28,683 nt of DNA, taken from the NCBI GenBank assembly GCA_002361595.1, contig DETJ01000055.1, positions 1 through 28,683 of the forward strand, given 5' to 3'. The notes under the pieces are model-generated. The model was not told the DNA's origin. It did not search any database and was given only the letters and a program-made list of their open reading frames with translations. The position numbers and the translations under genes are program-made. Source of the stretch: Patescibacteria group bacterium UBA3291. GTDB lineage: Bacteria; Patescibacteriota; Gracilibacteria; Absconditabacterales; Absconditicoccaceae. This document shows, piece after piece, positions 11,286 to 21,587 of this stretch (the first letter of the stretch is position 1; every line of letters begins with the position of its first letter).

Positions 11286-11582
11286 TTATTTAGTCAGTCA
11301 AACAAGTAATCACTTATAAAACTCTTGTTCCACATTATCAAGAAATTCAGAATAATTAGTAATATATTTTTTAAAAGTATCTTCTCTATAATTCTTCTCA
11401 CTTTCATTTACAAATTCTTCAAGTTTATTTTTATCAACAAATTTTGGCATCATTTCTAAAGTAATATTTTGTATAATCTCAGATACGATGTTTTTTTCAG
11501 CTAAATCTGGATATTGTTCAACCCAGTCAGATTTTTGTAAATCATTATAAATTTTATAGATAAGTTCCTTAAGTGAATTCAT
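11286..11582 (-). CDS. Small helical protein, 98 aa
   Basis: Unrecognised. MNSLKELIYKIYNDLQ begins an acidic, helical protein with a conserved-looking EKNIVSEIIQNITLEMM stretch near residues 29-46. It ends GLLVGLTK, where two of the glycines are TGA, so the true end is eight codons beyond the first TGA. Stop TAA is at 11286-11288. It lies 28 bp downstream of the 306-aa gene and probably shares its transcript, facing the giant gene across the terminator. The name-free 'accessory or partner' role is inferred only from this arrangement. Confidence 0.85.
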
Positions 11583-11610
11583 ATTTAATTATATTTATTT
11601 AAATAAAATC

Positions 11611-12531
11611 TTATGCAGCCATTTTAATATTAATATCTTTCATATTTTGATTTCTTTCTTCTGTTGAGATATTCGTTGCATCTATATAATCTTTATATGC
11701 TTTATTTACCTGTCTCATAATATATCTAATAGCTACTTTTTCTTTTGGATTGTTTAAGTTATCCATTTTGTCTTTAAGGTTATCTACAGCTTCTCTATAT
11801 TCTTTATTAACATCAATCTTTTTTGGGAGTTTATTGATCCAATCGAATCTTTTTCAACTTCAGATTACAGCAAAACTATTTGCCTGCCAAAGAATTTTAC
11901 GAGCCTTTGTTACAGAATCTAATCATTTTTTGTTTTCATTAATTTTTTCAATAGCTTTTCATACTCTAATAGTATTATTCATAGATCGTCTCGTTAAAAC
12001 AGCAGATTCAACAACCTCGTTCGCAGCTTCAGATGCATTTAATTCTTCCTCTAATTCCTCATTTTTTTTCTTAAGCTCTTCACTAAAATCTTCTTTGTCA
12101 GCTAAATCAGAATAATGTTTTTCTATTCAATTTGCTACCGCTTGATCCAATTGAGTCTTTTGATCATCAGTTAAAGGAGTTTTTCTGTTAATAACCAAAT
12201 CATTCATGATGTTTTGAAGCCTTTCATCCGTAGAATCTCATCTAATTTTTAAAGATTTTATTGATTCTGGATTTAATAGTCAATTTTTAGAAAGATGATC
12301 AATTGTTAATAAAAATTTCAATTTCATACTTTCAGATCAATTCTCGATATTGCTAGCAAATTCATCCAACTTCTGATTTTTGTTTTCTACTTTTTTAGTA
12401 CGTGGAGAATTTTTTGCTAAAAATATATCTCATATAGCTTTAGCTGTGTCAGTCGTAATTCATTCAATTTTTCTTTTCGGCTGTAAGCTCTTATTTAGAT
12501 TAGAATAGTCAATTACATTTGGATTAGACAT
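11611..12531 (-). CDS. Helical coiled-coil protein, 306 aa
   Basis: Unrecognised, 306 aa, starting MSNPNVIDYSNLNKSLQPKRK. There is no signal peptide or membrane span. Residues 150-185 form a clear acidic coiled coil (FSEELKKKNEELEEELNAS), followed by basic helical segments (KAIEKINENKKGLDSVTKAR). The C-terminal third is Lys/Asn-rich and ends KDINIKMAA. Glycines are mostly TGA. It is transcribed from a promoter at 12570-12598 that is nearly a copy of the one in front of the giant gene, so the two are probably co-regulated. It could bind the giant protein through coiled-coil contacts, which is inference. Function unknown. Confidence 0.85.
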
Positions 12532-12569
12532 CTCAAAATAGATAATTAAAATAAATTATTCTTCAAATA

Positions 12570-12598
12570 ATTATACACTAATTTTTATGAAAAGTCAA
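12570..12598 (-). promoter_or_regulatory. Promoter of the 306-aa gene (-35 TTGACT, -10 TATAAT)
   Basis: On the minus strand: TTGACT (12593-12598), a spacer of exactly 17 bp, TATAAT (12570-12575), about 39 bp before the ATG at 12531. The 22-bp A6-GTCTGA-T8-GA block (12595-12616) and the TGTATAATTATTT sequence around the -10 are repeated at 5962-6013 on the plus strand. Confidence 0.85.
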
Positions 12599-12690
12599 AA
12601 AAAATCAGACTTTTTTTTATTCAGATTTGTCTTGTTTTTACCTTAGATTACAATATACTAAAAAATATATTTACATAATTTATAGTTATA

Positions 12691-13080
12691 ATGAAAAATT
12701 TTGTAACTTTTGGGTTATTGTCTATCGTTCTAATCTTATCATGATGTAATTGGGAACATAACTTTATGGATATTGATAATCCTAATGCAGAAGAAGACTT
12801 AAAATATTATATATGAAAATGAAAAATTCTCAAATTAAATAGTGATGATTTTGTACCAGATAGTTTATCTTGAGTACGAAAGGATGCAAAGTGACAAGCA
12901 GGTATAATATATGAAAATAATTTAAAATGATATGTAGATATTGCGAAAGAATGATTATCATGAGCAGTTCAAGAATTGAAATGATATTATAATAGTTGAG
13001 TTGATGAATTAAACTGAGTTATAACAGATAAAGTTAATGAAGCTATTTCTCAAGAAATGAATAAATTTAAAATTAAGTAA
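12691..13080 (+). CDS. Small lipoprotein, 129 aa
   Basis: MKNFVTFGLLSIVLILSGC is a lipoprotein signal peptide with lipobox ILSGC; the glycine before the acylated cysteine is TGA, so the lipobox exists only under code 25. The mature 110 aa is acidic and then helical, with repeated Gly-x-Val/Leu stretches (GLSGAVQELKGYYN). No family was recognised. A weak promoter lies upstream (TTGTCT, 16 bp, TACAAT near 12627-12654). It is the first gene of a closely spaced plus-strand run (16 bp to the flippase gene) and probably sits at the outer face of the cytoplasmic membrane. Confidence 0.85.
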
Positions 13081-13096
13081 AATATAACTATAATCT

Positions 13097-14638
13097 ATGC
13101 AAAAGGATTTATTACAACAAGAAACACTCTCACATAAATTAATTAGTAAATGATTCCGAGCATATATTTTTGTAGTATTTACAGCACCACTTTGATATTT
13201 GCTCAGATTGTTAGCATCAAATACATTATCAGTAGCTGATGTATGAATTTTTTACTGAGTCCTTAGCCTAATTAGTCTCCTATATAGCTATAATGATTTA
13301 TGATTGACTGGAGCTATGCAATATTTTTTGCCGAAATACCGAATAGAAGGTAAAAAATGACAAATAAAAAACTTAATCTGACTTTCGTTTTTTATGCAGA
13401 TGATAACGTGAATAATTATTTTTTTGTTATTGTTTTTAAATGCTGAACGATTAGCGATACATCATATTCATGCAGTTGAGGCTACTAAGGTAATTAAGAT
13501 TATGTCATTATATTTTTTATGATATAATTTATTACAAGTATGTAGTGGGATTTTTGGTGCATTTCAAGATTCTTTCAACTCCTGATTAGTTCAGTTTTGT
13601 AACATGTTTTCTTCTTTAACTTTTTCCATTTTATTTTGGATCTTTACGAATTTAAATGTTTCATTGTTTGCTTTATCACGAATGATTTGAGTATCAATAT
13701 GAATATCAATTTGATTAACTCAAATATTTAGGAAATATAAGCATTTATTAGAATTACCAAGAGAATGAATTGATAAAAATTTACTTTCTGCACGGTTTAA
13801 ATATGCATTTTGGACATTTCTTACGATGAATATATGAACTTTACTTTGAAATGTAGATCAACAGCTAGTATTAAATAAATTATGAGCAGAATCTTCATGA
13901 TATTTTACAAATATGCTCTCGTTATTAAATATATTCCTTTTAGTAATAGGACCATTTGTATGACTAATGTTTCCTATAACAACAGAGCTTTCAACTAGAA
14001 AGGAAAAGTGAAAATTCAAAATACTTGAATCTACAATGTACACACATTTTGCATTTTTGTCCATAACAATTTGAGGAATATTTCTAGTCTTTTGACAAGA
14101 AATAGCCGTCTTACTGTATTGAGAAAATTTTAGATTCTCATGAGAATTACTCCAAATTTTATGACCATTCTTGATATTTAATTGTTTAAGTAATTTAAAT
14201 TTTAGTTTGTTTTGAGGATTATGAAAAATAAAACGAAATTTCTATATACTTTTGATTTCGTTAGTTATTAATATATCTTCCAATATACTAGTATTATTTG
14301 TATTTAATCTTAGTTTACATGCTGTAATAACAGTTCTTGCATTATCACGAATTATCCAATTCTTTTGATGATTAATATATATTAGAAAGGAGTATCCATT
14401 CAGTTTTGATTGGAAATTTTCCCTGAAAAATGTTTTGCTAATTTGAATCTTATGCTTATTGTTTCGATGGATAAAGAATATTTCTACATTATTCTATCCA
14501 AATCAAAACAGACGACAATTATTATTTATACTCGCTTGAATTTGTTTAATATACGTTTGAATAATTGCATGATTCAATCGATGAAAGATAAAATCATTAC
14601 GAAATGAAGTTCAAAAAGTTAGAAAGTCAGATTCTTAA
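13097..14638 (+). CDS. Wzx/MurJ-type lipid-linked oligosaccharide flippase (MOP superfamily)
   Basis: A 513-aa polytopic membrane protein with about 12-14 hydrophobic spans. Near residues 45-85 is the Wzx-like TLSVADVGIFYGVLSLISLL followed by GLTGAMQYFLPKY. A second repeat begins near 230 (FKYAFWTFLTMNIGTLLGNVDQQLVLNKLG), the usual two-bundle MOP layout. Many membrane glycines are TGA. The family moves lipid-linked sugars across the cytoplasmic membrane for cell-surface polysaccharide or peptidoglycan assembly. No glycosyltransferase lies next to it, so the substrate is unknown. Wzx is favoured over MurJ because of the N-terminal ADVGIFYGVLS signature, but the distinction is not secure. Confidence 0.88.
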
Positions 14639-14656
14639 TTTATTCTTATTTCAAAT

Positions 14657-16336
14657 ATGCAGATAGATATTTCTCATATTCCACAAGAGCCATGAGTTTA
14701 CCTTTTCAAAGATTCGAAAGGAACTATTTTGTATATCTGAAAAGCAAAAAACCTTCAAAAACGTGTTTCTCAATATTTCACACCCAATTCACTTTGGAAA
14801 CAGGAGATGGTAGCCAAAGCATCAAAAGTGGAATTTTTTGTAGTAGCAAATGAAAGTGAATCTCTATACTTAGAGAATAACTTAATTAAGAAGCATAAAC
14901 CATTTTTCAACTGTATGCTGAAATGATGAAATGGTTATACATACATTAAATTAACAGAATGAGATTTTCCACAAGTTCTAACAACTAGAAATAAGAGAAA
15001 TGATAAGGCCACATATATCTGACCAAAGCACAATACAAAAGAATTAAAAAAACTGATGCAATATCTTCGTACGATATTGAAATATCGTACATGCTCAAAT
15101 TCACAGTTTAAAGAATGAAAAATATGCTCAGATTTTTATTTTTGATTGTGTGGATGATGGTGTGAAAAATGTAAAAATAAATCAGAATTACCACAATTAA
15201 AAGAGGAATATAAAAATAATTTTCATATTTTTAGTTCATTTTTTAAATGAAATACGAAACCGATTGAAAAGGTATTATTATCTCAGATAGATGATGCAGT
15301 GGCTAAACAAAATTTTGAATGGGCGAGTCAGATTCGTGACATTTATATGCATATAGAGGAATTGGTAGAAAGACAACATGTAGAACTATGAAAAAACTTA
15401 ACATGATATGTATTAGCAATCAAAGAAATAGCATATTCTCATATTTGTGTATTGCTTAATTTCTATGAATGAAAGCTTATTGATATTATTCGTCAGGAAG
15501 TGTCGATCGATGATGGAGATATTTATTGGATAAAATCATGATTCGAGGCGGAAATATGAGATTTAAATACTCAAGAATGAAATTCAGCTTTTTCTCTTTT
15601 GGCTTATTCAAATAAAGTATCATTCAATAAAGAAGAAAAATCAGCATTGATAAATATGCTCGAATGATTCTTTGATTCATATGTTATCTCATCCACTTTA
15701 CAGTGACCTTGATTACATAATCAATTACTTGAACAATTACAGAATCGTTATAAATTTAAGAATTTCCCAAATCGAATAGAATGTGTGGATATTTCCCATA
15801 TGAATTGAGATTGGATTAGTGGATGATTATCATGTATTGTCTGATGAATACCTGATAAGAGGAAATATCGTAAGTATAAAATAAAATCTGTATCAGAGCA
15901 AAGTGATGATTATGCTTCTTTGAAGGAAGTGATGCAAAGAAGATTTTTATGAAAAGATAAATCAGAGTATCCAGATGTGTTTGTATTAGATTGATGAATA
16001 GGGCAGTTGAATGTAGTTAAAGACCTATGTAAAGAATCCTCAGAATTTTATAAAGTCTTTCATCAAGTGGATTTTGTTTCATTATGAAAATGAGAAGCCA
16101 GAAGAAAAAGCTGAATATGACTAGCATCAAAACGTTGACATGAATGATTAGTTTGAGAAAAGATTTATCGTTTTGTAGATGATAAATTTAATATAGAAGA
16201 AATTTCATTAGTCTATGATCAAGCTGATAGGTTCTTAGTTAAACTCCGTGATGAAGCACATAGATTTTCTAATTCATATAGGAAGCAACAAATGAGGAAC
16301 GAACTAAAATCTGAATTCAAGAAAGTGAAGAAATAA
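14657..16336 (+). CDS. uvrC: Excinuclease ABC subunit C (UvrC), lacking the C-terminal HhH domain
   Basis: Nuclease of nucleotide excision repair that makes both cuts around damage marked by UvrAB. The GIY-YIG domain is at the N-terminus (PGVYLFKDSKG, ILYIGKAKNLQKRV, residues 11-40), with catalytic Glu in ENNLIKKHKPFFN. The four-cysteine cluster follows (RTC, KIC, GLC, WC, near 148-175), then a UVR motif (QIDDAVAKQNFEWASQIRD, near 213-231). The RNase H-like domain carries CVDISHMNGDW, VLDGGIGQLN and KLRDEAHRFSN. The protein stops at 559 aa, about 20 residues after the last motif, where UvrC normally continues into two helix-hairpin-helix motifs. It is 18 bp after the flippase gene. Confidence 0.96.
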
Positions 16337-16392
16337 TCATAGTTTTTCTCAATTTATAGTAGAATATTTAGCTTATTATACGGTATTTTAAA

Positions 16393-16938
16393 ATGAAGAA
16401 AAATAATGTATATTTAAAACGAATATTCCGATTATTATTTCTATTTATACTTTTTCATATTACTTGGTTTTTCTTATATTCAAACAATGAATGATGGGGT
16501 ACAGACGCTAATCCTACTAAGTTTAATTGTATTTTAGAATTTGTCATAATCATACTTCCTTTAATTTGATTAATTATTTCTATCATTTTATTTATTATAG
16601 ATTTTTGGAAAAATCAAATTTTAGGAAGGAGAATTAGTACTGCTTGCTTTCTTGTGGTTTGTTTATTTATGGCAATAAATATTATACAAAAATATATGAT
16701 TGCAAATCACATGATAGATACATACAGTAATAGTTGTTTTTATATTACACCAGATTTTGCACATAAATTACCATTACTAAGTATGTGGTGATTTATATTA
16801 TCTATAATTCTATGACTATGAAGTTATTTTTGTTTTAGTTCAGTAAAATGAAAGAATATTTGGATAAAAATACTTAAGATTATTGTATGAATTCTCCTTT
16901 TGATTTCTTGAATATATTGTTTTTTATCATCTATATAA
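16393..16938 (+). CDS. Four-span integral membrane protein, 181 aa
   Basis: No family was recognised. A basic start (MKKNNVYLKR) leads into four hydrophobic spans near residues 12-30, 52-74, 84-100 and 135-180. A short loop (NSCFYITPDFAHKLPLLS) lies before the third-to-fourth span region, and two cysteines lie in or near loops. TGA glycines occur in the spans. It sits between uvrC and a lipoprotein gene, 23 bp before the latter, suggesting joint expression and an envelope role. Confidence 0.82.
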
Positions 16939-16961
16939 TTTTATTTAAAATCAAAACAAAC

Positions 16962-17792
16962 ATGAAAAAAATCTGACTTTTAACTACTTTGTTAATTTGA
17001 AGTTTACTACTTACAGGATGTACAAATAACGACTGTTTACCTAATAATTGGGAGATTGATAATTCTGGGACCAATAATGAAGCAGGATACACTTGAAAAT
17101 ATCTCGCACTTTATCCATTTTGAACGGAAGTTAAACCACAACAACCCGATTATTCATGGATGACAGTTCAAAAATTATATAATGATCCTAATATAAAAAG
17201 TGATAGAGAAAATCATTGCTGAAAAGATGTTTATTTCTTAAATTCAGTATATTATAAATCAGAGCTTGATGAAAAATGACAATGGAAATCAGATGAAAAA
17301 ATAGTTATTCAGGAACAACCAACAAAAGAACCTCTATATTTTGATTGGGAGATGTATCAAAATGTTTGGAATGATAAAGATACAAATCCTGTAAGTCTTG
17401 ACCATTTAGAGTGAAATATTTTACTAACATGATATTTAGAGACACATTCAGAACTTGAATGTTTATATTGTGATGAAGAAGAAGCAAAAGAATATTGATA
17501 TTGAACAGTAGAAGTTTGGAGAATCTATCCAGATGATTGAAATAAATATTGATGATTTGTTCTTTGATATACAGAATGAGATCATATTGTGGCAATATAT
17601 CCAAATATAAGATTTGATGATATTCAATTATTTAGTAGTTATAATAAGTGTACTGAACCTTACCAAATAAATCTTCGCAATATTGCTAACGATTGAAAAA
17701 TTCATACATTCAGAGTTGTTTTAGATGATTGAGGTTCGCAAGAACGAGCATATTTTGGTTCAATGATTAGGGAACGAGATTTTATTGAGTAA
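16962..17792 (+). CDS. Lipoprotein, 276 aa
   Basis: MKKIGLLTTLLIGSLLLTGC is a lipoprotein signal peptide with lipobox LLTGC (here the glycine is GGA). The mature protein begins with a Cys/Asn-rich segment, is acidic and Trp/Tyr-rich, and contains further cysteine pairs (ECLYCDEEEAKEY near 165-177) that could form disulfides outside the cell. The C-terminal part (KIHTFRVVLDDGGSQERAYFGS) looks like a beta-rich domain. Family unknown. It lies 9 bp upstream of the HD-domain gene. Confidence 0.85.
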
Positions 17793-17801
17793 TTAATAAA
17801 T

Positions 17802-18440
17802 ATGGAAAAAGAAGAAAAAGTCATAAATTACTACGTATTATGTAATAAACTAAAAAATGTAATCAGAACAGGTTGGAAAGACTGGAGTGTCCAAAGAGAA
17901 AGGCTTGAAAGTGTAGCAGAGCATATTTTTGGAGTACAAATGCTTGCAATCGCAATGAAGTCAGAATATAATTATGATGTTGATATATTAAAAGTTATAA
18001 TGATGATTGCAATTCATGAACTTTGAGAAACAGTAATATGAGATCTGACAGAATTTCAGATATCAAGGGAAGAAAAAGAAAGAATTGAGCATGAAGCTGT
18101 TCATAATATTTTGAAAGATTTAATTGATGGAGAAGAAATTGAAAATATATTTTTGGAATTCGATGGACATAAAACCAAAGAAGCAAATTTTGCTTATCAA
18201 TGTGATAAATTAGAATGTGATTTGCAGTGTAAACTCTATGATGAAGAATGATGTGTAGATTTAAATAAACAGCAAAGCTGTAATGCTATCGAAAATGAAA
18301 GAGTACAAAAATTATTAAAAGAAAACAAAACCTGGTCAGAAATGTGGTTACAGTATGATAAGGAGGTTATTCCTTATGATGAAAATTTTAAAGCAATAAT
18401 TAATTATGCATTAGATAACACTTTACGTAAAATAGAATAA
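17802..18440 (+). CDS. HD-domain phosphohydrolase, HDDC2/YfbR-like
   Basis: A 212-aa HD-superfamily protein. RTGWKDWSVQRERLESVAEH (residues 24-43) matches the RTGW...ESVADH start of the HDDC2/YfbR group, which removes phosphate from deoxynucleoside monophosphates. The metal-binding doublet is HE rather than HD (IAIHELGETVIGDLTEF, near residues 69-85), a variant seen in other members. The second-shell Asp lies in YQCDKLECDLQCK near 130-142. The active-site glycines after HE are TGA. Substrate is inferred from the family only. The last 37 bp overlap the convergent gene. Confidence 0.88.
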
Positions 18441-19537
18441 TCTATTTTATCAGAAAAATAATATAATGTATCTTTGATATAATTTTTTTCGAAGTTAAAA
18501 ACTTTTATTTTTTTAGTATTGTTTTTATCTGTTTTATAAGAAATGCTGTTAATAAGGTAATCCATTAATTCATCATCACTTATGTTATCTAACTCTTCTT
18601 TGTTTAAAATGTGATCAAAATGATATATAAACGTTTTAAGAATTTGTATTCATTCCTTGGATATTTTAAAGTTTACTCATAGAGTATTGCCTAATATATT
18701 ATACATCCTTGAAATATTTCATATTTTTCTAGGGACAGAGTTTAACAAATCCAATAAATCTTGAGCACTTTTTAATTTTACTTTATAATAATCAGTATCA
18801 TGTTCAATATAATCATCTTCAACCGTTTTAACTGAATCATATAATATGTCCTCTTTGTGAAAATCTTTTAAGGATTCCATTCTATTATAGAATTCTCACA
18901 TATCATCGATTGGTTGTATAAACTTCCTATTAAAATACGAAGAATCTACTAAATAATTCTTTCAATTAAAGGTTACAACGAGTCATGAATGGTTTGCTCA
19001 GTCACTTTTTTCAAGAAATAAATAATTAGAAGTTCATAAATTTATTCTTTTCTCTAATTCATCAAAAACTTTTTTAAAAAATAATGCATAATGTACACAA
19101 AAACATCATGAATCTGAGTGATTTCATCATTTCTGTGATAAATTATTTATATTGTCTCAAATCGTCCCTTCATTGAATTTCCTCAAATCATTTTTTGTTA
19201 AAGCATTGAAAAGAAACTTAGATCTCAATTCAAAACATAAATAATTCATAAAGATAATAATCTGTTCAAATATTAATTTTTTATCCGTTCCATCTTTTAA
19301 GTTATGTATATTGATTAGCTTTGTAAGTGTCTCAAGAATATAATCTACAACTTCTTGTATATCTTCAATTCAAATTAATGCATCATTAATTTTAGATTCA
19401 TAGCGTTTTGTTATATGGTGAATTAATTTATTCTTTTCTGAGTTTTCCTTAAAACAAAGGCAAGGATCAAATTTATTTTTTACCTTCTTTGTGATGATTT
19501 TCCCATAAGGAATTATTGTATCTAAAAAATCGTTCAT
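18404..19537 (-). CDS. Putative transglutaminase/NAT-like Cys-His-Asp protein, 377 aa
   Basis: Unrecognised as a whole. A central segment has the order Cys (SGCFCVHYALFFKKVFDEL, near residues 128-146), His (GANHSGLVVTFNGK, near 167-180) and Asp (YLVDSSYFN, directly after). This is the spacing and context of the papain-like triad in transglutaminase-core and arylamine N-acetyltransferase proteins, where H-x-hydrophobic is followed by G-x-x-YLVD. The glycines around the motif are TGA. There is no signal peptide; the flanks are charged and helical. Activity is inferred; the triad could also belong to a peptidase. The stop at 18404-18406 lies inside the 3' end of the HD gene. Confidence 0.78.
18428..18449. 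terminator. Hairpin in the convergent overlap
   Basis: A 9-bp stem TAAAATAGA / TCTATTTTA with loop ATAA, lying at the end of the HD gene and inside the coding sequence of the convergent gene. It resembles a weak terminator without a long T tract. Confidence 0.45.
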
Positions 19538-19958
19538 ATTATGGTCGTTAAAAATATAACGATAATATGTATATATAATTATATAACAATGTCAATATAA
19601 CATTTGAAATGTGCTTATTTTGATGATAATAACTTAATGCTTAAAATGAAAATATACGTAATTAATCACAATAAAAAAATATAATTGTAATACATTATTG
19701 CTTTATATTTGGTATATAATATAGCATTTTTGGATTATCAAGATGAAACTGATGATATAGATATTTATTAGAATAATTTCTAAATTTGGATTTTCTACAC
19801 AAGATTTTCGGTCTTAACAAATTCTTAATCTATAACTTTATATTAATCACAATATTCTTTATATATTTAGATGATTTTTTCCAAAATGTATGTAAATTTT
19901 TGACAAATTGCATTTTTTATGTATAATATAAATTATCATTATGATAATTTATTTTTTT
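19538..19958. promoter_or_regulatory. 421-bp divergent intergenic region with two promoters
   Basis: It holds the promoters of two divergent genes. Minus strand: TTGACA (19590-19595), 16 bp, TATACA (19568-19573) for the NAT-like gene, plus a small CGTTA/TAACG hairpin (19546-19561) in its leader. Plus strand: TTGACA (19900-19905), 16 bp, TATAAT (19922-19927) for the FHA gene. The middle, 19620-19890, is very AT-rich; I see no gene there, only a second isolated TATAAT-like element near 19720. Confidence 0.7.
19930..19950. promoter_or_regulatory. Perfect 21-bp palindrome in FHA gene leader
   Basis: AAATTATCAT, one central T, ATGATAATTT. It begins two bases after the -10 box and covers the expected transcription start, with a run of seven T just before the ATG at 19959. 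It could be an operator, or as RNA a hairpin with a U tract immediately before the start codon. Confidence 0.6.
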
Positions 19959-21560
19959 ATGAAAAAAATGACATTAAGAGAAATAAGAAAACCTGAATGG
20001 TATACTGGAGGTGTTGAAATTGTTGGTCAACGTGAAAAAAATAAAAAAGATAAAGAAGTAGCTGAAACTCTCGGGAAAAAACAGCTACCAAAATGAAAGG
20101 AAGTTAAGTTAAAAAGAGATTTTTATTTATACGTTTGAAATACAGTTTTTAACGTATGGAATTCATGATATGGCTATAAATTTGTAAATCTTTGAAATAA
20201 TAAAGTGTACTGGCTCTCTCCCTGAGAAGAAAAAACTTTATGAAGAGAATGAGAAATCCGTGTAGATGAAACTGATAGTAAGGCATCAAGAAACCATTTA
20301 AAATTGAGAGTTGATGATGAAAATAATTTATTTTTATGCGATAATTCTAAACATTGAACATTCGTTGATGAAGTGGAAAACAGCGAAGGAAAGAAAGAAA
20401 CCATGAAATGCGAAAAAATGACAGCAGAAGAAATAAAAGAATTTAGAAATGCTAAAAAATCAAAAGAGGCTCAATATTTCTATGAAGATGAAAGATATAA
20501 TCCAAATAATAGAGTTGATTTTTGAAATTGAAATATATTATACACAACTGACAGATTGATTAGGGAAAATCATAAATTATATTGATATTGAATATGATGA
20601 TATCATGAACGAATAATTTGATATATTAAAATTTGAGGAGAATATAAATTAAGAATGTTTTATAAATCAAAATCAGAGTGAATACGGAGGGCTTGTCCAT
20701 GAGAAAGAAATAAATGAGGATATTCAAAATGAGAAACGATAGATAATTACCAGTATGAAACAACAACCAAGGTTGTTCCAATATTATGAGATATTTTTGA
20801 TAATTATGGTATTAATCAGTGTCTTAAAAGCCCATTTGAAGACCCGATTGATAAAAGTGAAGATTTATGAAAACTATTGTTAGAAGAAGATTTGAAAAAA
20901 GAAATAAAAGTAGATACATTATTTAATTCAAAAGAATTAATGGACTATTTAATTTACAGACTTTGAACACTAAGTTTAAATAACAAAGTGAAGGAAAACG
21001 AAAAATCTAAAATATCAAATTTAATTAAATATTATCAAAAATTAGAGGATAGTAATTCTGTATTGCCGTCCACATGAAAAATAATGCATGACGAGCTAAA
21101 ATGAAATAAAGAACCTATATCATTTGAAGTAACTAAATGAATTTTTGATAAATTAGTTCCTGTGTGATTAAATTATAGTGAAATGTATAAAGTAGAATGA
21201 GAGAATTATAAATATAATCATATAGATTTTTGAGAAATTAACATAAATGTATATGAAACGACGCGAAATTGAAAAAAAATAAAAATACATTTTTGATCAG
21301 TAAAAAATAATCATCCAGAAAAGATATGGATTGATAATATAACATATTCTGATGATGAAGTAAGTAGTTTTTGAATATATAAGAATCCAATAAATGCTGC
21401 ACCTTTAGTTGGAAAACCGGCGGACTATGAAGATCAAAGCCCAAGTTTTTGAGACAGAAGAATGGATTATAAATTACCAAGTTGAAATATGGATGTTAGA
21501 GATATTTATCAAGACAATCCAATAATCATACACTACAAAAAATTGGAAGGTTTATTATAA
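19959..21560 (+). CDS. FHA-domain protein, 533 aa
   Basis: An FHA (phosphothreonine-binding) domain occupies roughly residues 75-150: EKTLGREGEIRVDETDS, then ASRNHLKLRVDDENNLFLCD, then NSKHGTFVDE. These are the GR, SRxH and S-x-x-GT hallmarks; the GR and GT glycines are TGA. The remaining 380 residues are not recognised. They include a Gly/Tyr-rich repeat-like stretch near 190-250 (KLYGYGIGGYHERIIGYIK) and a C-terminal beta-rich region. There is no membrane span. In bacteria FHA proteins usually read Ser/Thr-kinase phosphorylation; no kinase is in this window. ATG at 19968 is an alternative start. It is followed 27 bp later by the Nudix gene. Confidence 0.88.
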
Positions 21561-21587
21561 AAAATTTTTTAATATTTTTACAAAATC

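Noticed and set aside
11750..12115. A 121-aa plus-strand open frame opposite the 306-aa gene
   Set aside because: Ser/Leu/Phe-rich composition typical of the antisense of a Lys/Glu-rich coiled-coil gene; the minus frame is the real one.
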